From NCBI RefSeq assembly GCF_946885885.1, contig NZ_CAMPHN010000013.1, positions 1 to 50,590 of the forward strand: 50,590 nucleotides of DNA, written 5' to 3'. Within the stretch, counting starts at the first letter, position 1; each line of letters opens with the position of its first letter. The notes under the pieces are model-generated. The model had not been told where the DNA came from. It did no database searches and saw nothing but the letters and a program-made list of their open reading frames with translations. Positions 48,400 through 50,590 of the stretch are shown in pieces. Made by a program: the position numbers and the translations under genes. This DNA comes from an uncultured Pseudomonas sp. (GTDB lineage: Bacteria; Pseudomonadota; Gammaproteobacteria; Pseudomonadales; Pseudomonadaceae).

Positions 48400-48443
48400 C
48401 AATGACGCCAGCCCCCTACCCCAATATCGGCCGATGCCGATGG
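48394..48443 (+). promoter_or_regulatory. 50-bp regulon motif, copy 6 (TonB receptor)
   Basis: CCTACG (48394-48399), 15 bases, CCTAC (48415-48419), 16 bases containing ATCGGC, GCCGATGG (48436-48443). Spacing is identical to the other five. The AARAAYCAGC core is replaced by CAATATCGGC, which makes the ATCGGC/GCCGAT dyad perfect. The TonB receptor start lies about 180 bases downstream. The rest of the gap 48326-48624 shows no gene. Confidence 0.8.
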
Positions 48444-48624
48444 TGCCGCACGCGGGAAAGAGGCATTTTGCGATCATCCTGCCGGAGCGACCAGCCACGC
48501 AGCGACAAGTTCCCGCCAGTCAGCGGCAAAAGGGCAAGCAGCATAGACCTCAGCCGCCTCTGAAGCAGGGTTGGTCCGAACGCAACGACTTCAGTGCCAC
48601 GGCCAAGCGAGTCAGATCCAGATC

Positions 48625-50583
48625 ATGCCATCACACAACGCCGACCCGCGGCCAATCCGGCACCTTTTGCAGCCTGTCTACCGATGCCTCGGCATGTCGG
48701 GCTTATGGCTGTTGTCGCAGGTGGCGGCCGCCGAGGATCTGACCAGCGTGCCCTTCGAGCAGTTGCTGGAAACCGAGGTGGTCGGCGCGACCCGGTTCGC
48801 CCAGCAGTTGACCGACGCCCCCTCGGCCGTCTCGGTGGTCACCGCCGAGGAAATCCGCCGCTACGGCTACCGCACGCTCGCCGAAATCCTGAGCAACATG
48901 CGCGGCCTGAATATCGGCTTCGACGGCGCCTACTACTTTCCCGGCGGACGCGGTTACGGGCTGCCTCGCGAGTATGCCGGGAGGCTGATGCTGCGCATCG
49001 ACGGCCAGCCGGTCGCCGACAGCGTGTTCAACCAGATCTACCTCGGCGAGGATGGCTTGCTCGATACCGAGCTGATCGAGCGGGTCGAATACGCGCCGGG
49101 GCCGGGAGCGGCGCTGTATGGCAACAACGCCTTCCTCGGCGTGATCAACGTGGTAACACTCAGAGGCCGCGATCTGGACGGCGCCGAGGTCGCCGCGACA
49201 GTCGGTTCGAACCAGGATCGCAAGGTGCGCGCGAGCTGGGGCAAGCGTCTGGACAACGGAGCCGAATGGCTGGTCTCGGTCTCGACATCCCAGGCCGACC
49301 TCCCGGACTTCTCGATCGACGGGGTCGTACTGAAGGACAACCAGGAAAGCCAGCGCCTGTTTCTCAAGGGCTCGCAGGGTCCCTGGAGCATCGAGGGGGC
49401 ATTCGCCGAACGCAAGCAGTTGGAACTGACTCCCGCCTACGGCGCTTCAGAGGACTTCTCCGACCAGAGCAGTTTCTGGAAGCTTGGCCACGACGTCGAC
49501 CACGGCAGTTTCAGCACCTCCGTACGCCTCGCCCATGGCAGCTACCGCTTCCGCGACGCCTACCGCGAGCCCATTGACGATGGCCGCGTATACACCGAAG
49601 ACCTGAGGGCCGACGGCCGCTGGTGGAACCTCGACGCCGCCATCAGCAGCTCGGCGATCGACGGCCATCGTCTGGTGCTGGGCAGCGAGTATCGCGACGA
49701 CTACCTGCAGGACCAGCGCAGGCACCGCTATTTCCCCCGTCGCGACGAGCATGACTATTACCAAAGCAACGGCTCCACCCGGACCTTCAGCCTCTACGCC
49801 CAGGACGAGATCGCCCTGCGCCATGACCTGAGCCTGAACCTGGGCCTGCGCGTCGACCGGCACAGCAGCGAGAACACGGCGGTGCGCAGCAATCCGCGCG
49901 CCGCCCTGCTCTACACCGGTCTGGCCAATACCACGCTGACCCTGTCCCACGGCAAAGCCAGCCGTTTCGCCAGCCGCAACGAGGAGACTTTCAACGAGGA
50001 CAGCATCTTCGAAGTGCCGGACGCCGAGTCGGAGCGCGTCACCACCACCGAGTTCGTCGCCGACCATCGCCTCGGCGATTTTCGCCTGCTCGGTACCCTC
50101 TACCGCTACCGCATCGACGACCCGATCAAGCGCTTCGCCGATCCCACCCTGGAGTGGATCGACAGCCGCGGCGCGGAACTCGAAGCCGAGTGGCAATGGC
50201 GCGGCATGCAGGTACGCGGCAGCCACGCCTGGCAACGTGCCGAGGACAACCTCGGCCGCGAACTGATCAACGCCCCGCGTCATCTGAGCAAGCTGCAAAT
50301 CTCCGTACCCCTGGCCGGCGAGCGCCTGCGCGCGAGCCTCGCCAGCCGCTACGTGGGCAGCCGCCTGGTCGCCCCGGGGATACGCGGCGATGGCTACGCG
50401 ATCACCGATTTCACCCTGACCAGCCGGGATCTCGTGCCTGGGGTGAGCGTCACCGGCGCGATACGCAATCTGTTCGACCGTCGCTACCAGGAGGCCTCGG
50501 CCTTCGCGCCAGAGGACGGCGGCGACCTGCCCGACTACGGCGAGCGTAGCCTGTGGCTGAGCCTGGAGTACGCGTTCGAATGA
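48625..50583 (+). CDS. TonB-dependent outer-membrane receptor
   Basis: The roughly 652-residue receptor has an N-terminal signal segment (GMSGLWLLSQVAAAEDL), a plug domain (about 55-165: VVGATRFAQQLTDAPSAVSVVTAEEI and RVEYAPGPGAALYGNNAFLGVINVV) and a beta-barrel to the C-terminal phenylalanine-containing LEYAFE. It imports a siderophore, cobalamin or other large ligand using TonB energy; the substrate is not clear. ATG 48625 has a weak site; 48571 and 48694 are alternatives. The sixth regulon motif upstream ties it to the chemosensory genes. Confidence 0.93.
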   Translation: MPSHNADPRPIRHLLQPVYRCLGMSGLWLLSQVAAAEDLTSVPFEQLLETEVVGATRFAQQLTDAPSAVSVVTAEEIRRYGYRTLAEILSNMRGLNIGFDGAYYFPGGRGYGLPREYAGRLMLRIDGQPVADSVFNQIYLGEDGLLDTELIERVEYAPGPGAALYGNNAFLGVINVVTLRGRDLDGAEVAATVGSNQDRKVRASWGKRLDNGAEWLVSVSTSQADLPDFSIDGVVLKDNQESQRLFLKGSQGPWSIEGAFAERKQLELTPAYGASEDFSDQSSFWKLGHDVDHGSFSTSVRLAHGSYRFRDAYREPIDDGRVYTEDLRADGRWWNLDAAISSSAIDGHRLVLGSEYRDDYLQDQRRHRYFPRRDEHDYYQSNGSTRTFSLYAQDEIALRHDLSLNLGLRVDRHSSENTAVRSNPRAALLYTGLANTTLTLSHGKASRFASRNEETFNEDSIFEVPDAESERVTTTEFVADHRLGDFRLLGTLYRYRIDDPIKRFADPTLEWIDSRGAELEAEWQWRGMQVRGSHAWQRAEDNLGRELINAPRHLSKLQISVPLAGERLRASLASRYVGSRLVAPGIRGDGYAITDFTLTSRDLVPGVSVTGAIRNLFDRRYQEASAFAPEDGGDLPDYGERSLWLSLEYAFE

Positions 50584-50590
50584 AGGCCTA

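Noticed and set aside
1..50590. CRISPR array
   Set aside because: No regularly spaced short direct repeats and no cas-like products were seen.

Overview
The window reads as Pseudomonadaceae chromosome, most likely Pseudomonas sensu lato. The GC content is high, gabT and gabD lie side by side, and there are Pseudomonas-type REP repeats, type IV minor pilins and a large chemotaxis cluster. No flagellar or ribosomal genes are present.

Layout. Bases 1-2.0 kb hold the 5' end of gabT and a complete gabD, both on the minus strand. A tRNA-Arg(CCG) with a strong terminator follows at 2.1 kb, then a small accessory patch with a truncated restriction-endonuclease fragment and a hipB-hipA toxin-antitoxin pair. 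From 4.9 to 8.6 kb there is an AraC regulator divergent from an SDR oxidoreductase/ABM-monooxygenase pair, an Ohr peroxidase with a 39-residue secreted peptide upstream, a candidate small RNA, and several inverted repeats.

From 9.0 to 50.6 kb the genes look like one surface-behaviour and taxis system. It starts with a soluble histidine kinase carrying eight PAS domains and one GAF, overlapping a NarL/FixJ-type response regulator. A minus-strand minor-pilin operon follows (fimT/U, pilV, pilW, pilX, pilY1, pilE). Next come a two-TM/HAMP stub, a second NarL-type regulator with the same recognition helix, and two tandem short MCP-like receptors, the first with a damaged signalling tip. The main chemotaxis block is cheY, STAS, cheA, MCP, cheW, MCP, cheW, MCP, MCP, membrane-anchored cheW, MCP, cheR, cheD, cheB. 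It is followed by a PAS-GGDEF-EAL protein, an sCache MCP broken by a MITE, and a TonB-dependent receptor.

The main discovery is a 50-bp promoter-like element in six copies with invariant spacing: CCTACC-N15-CCTAC-N16-GCCGATGG, with an AARAAYCAGC core in five copies. The copies lie upstream of the minor-pilin operon, the HAMP stub, the second response regulator, each of the two short receptors (hence the che operon), and the TonB receptor. The TAC heptamers 21 bp apart look like tandem NarL/FixJ-family sites, so I infer that the two response regulators control pili, chemosensory array and receptor as one regulon. A 140-bp MITE is present twice with 4-bp target duplications. One copy splits the sCache MCP. 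The other is read through in frame inside the membrane-anchored cheW and adds 48 codons. The MCP genes share long identical tracts in a mosaic pattern, which suggests recent duplication and gene conversion.
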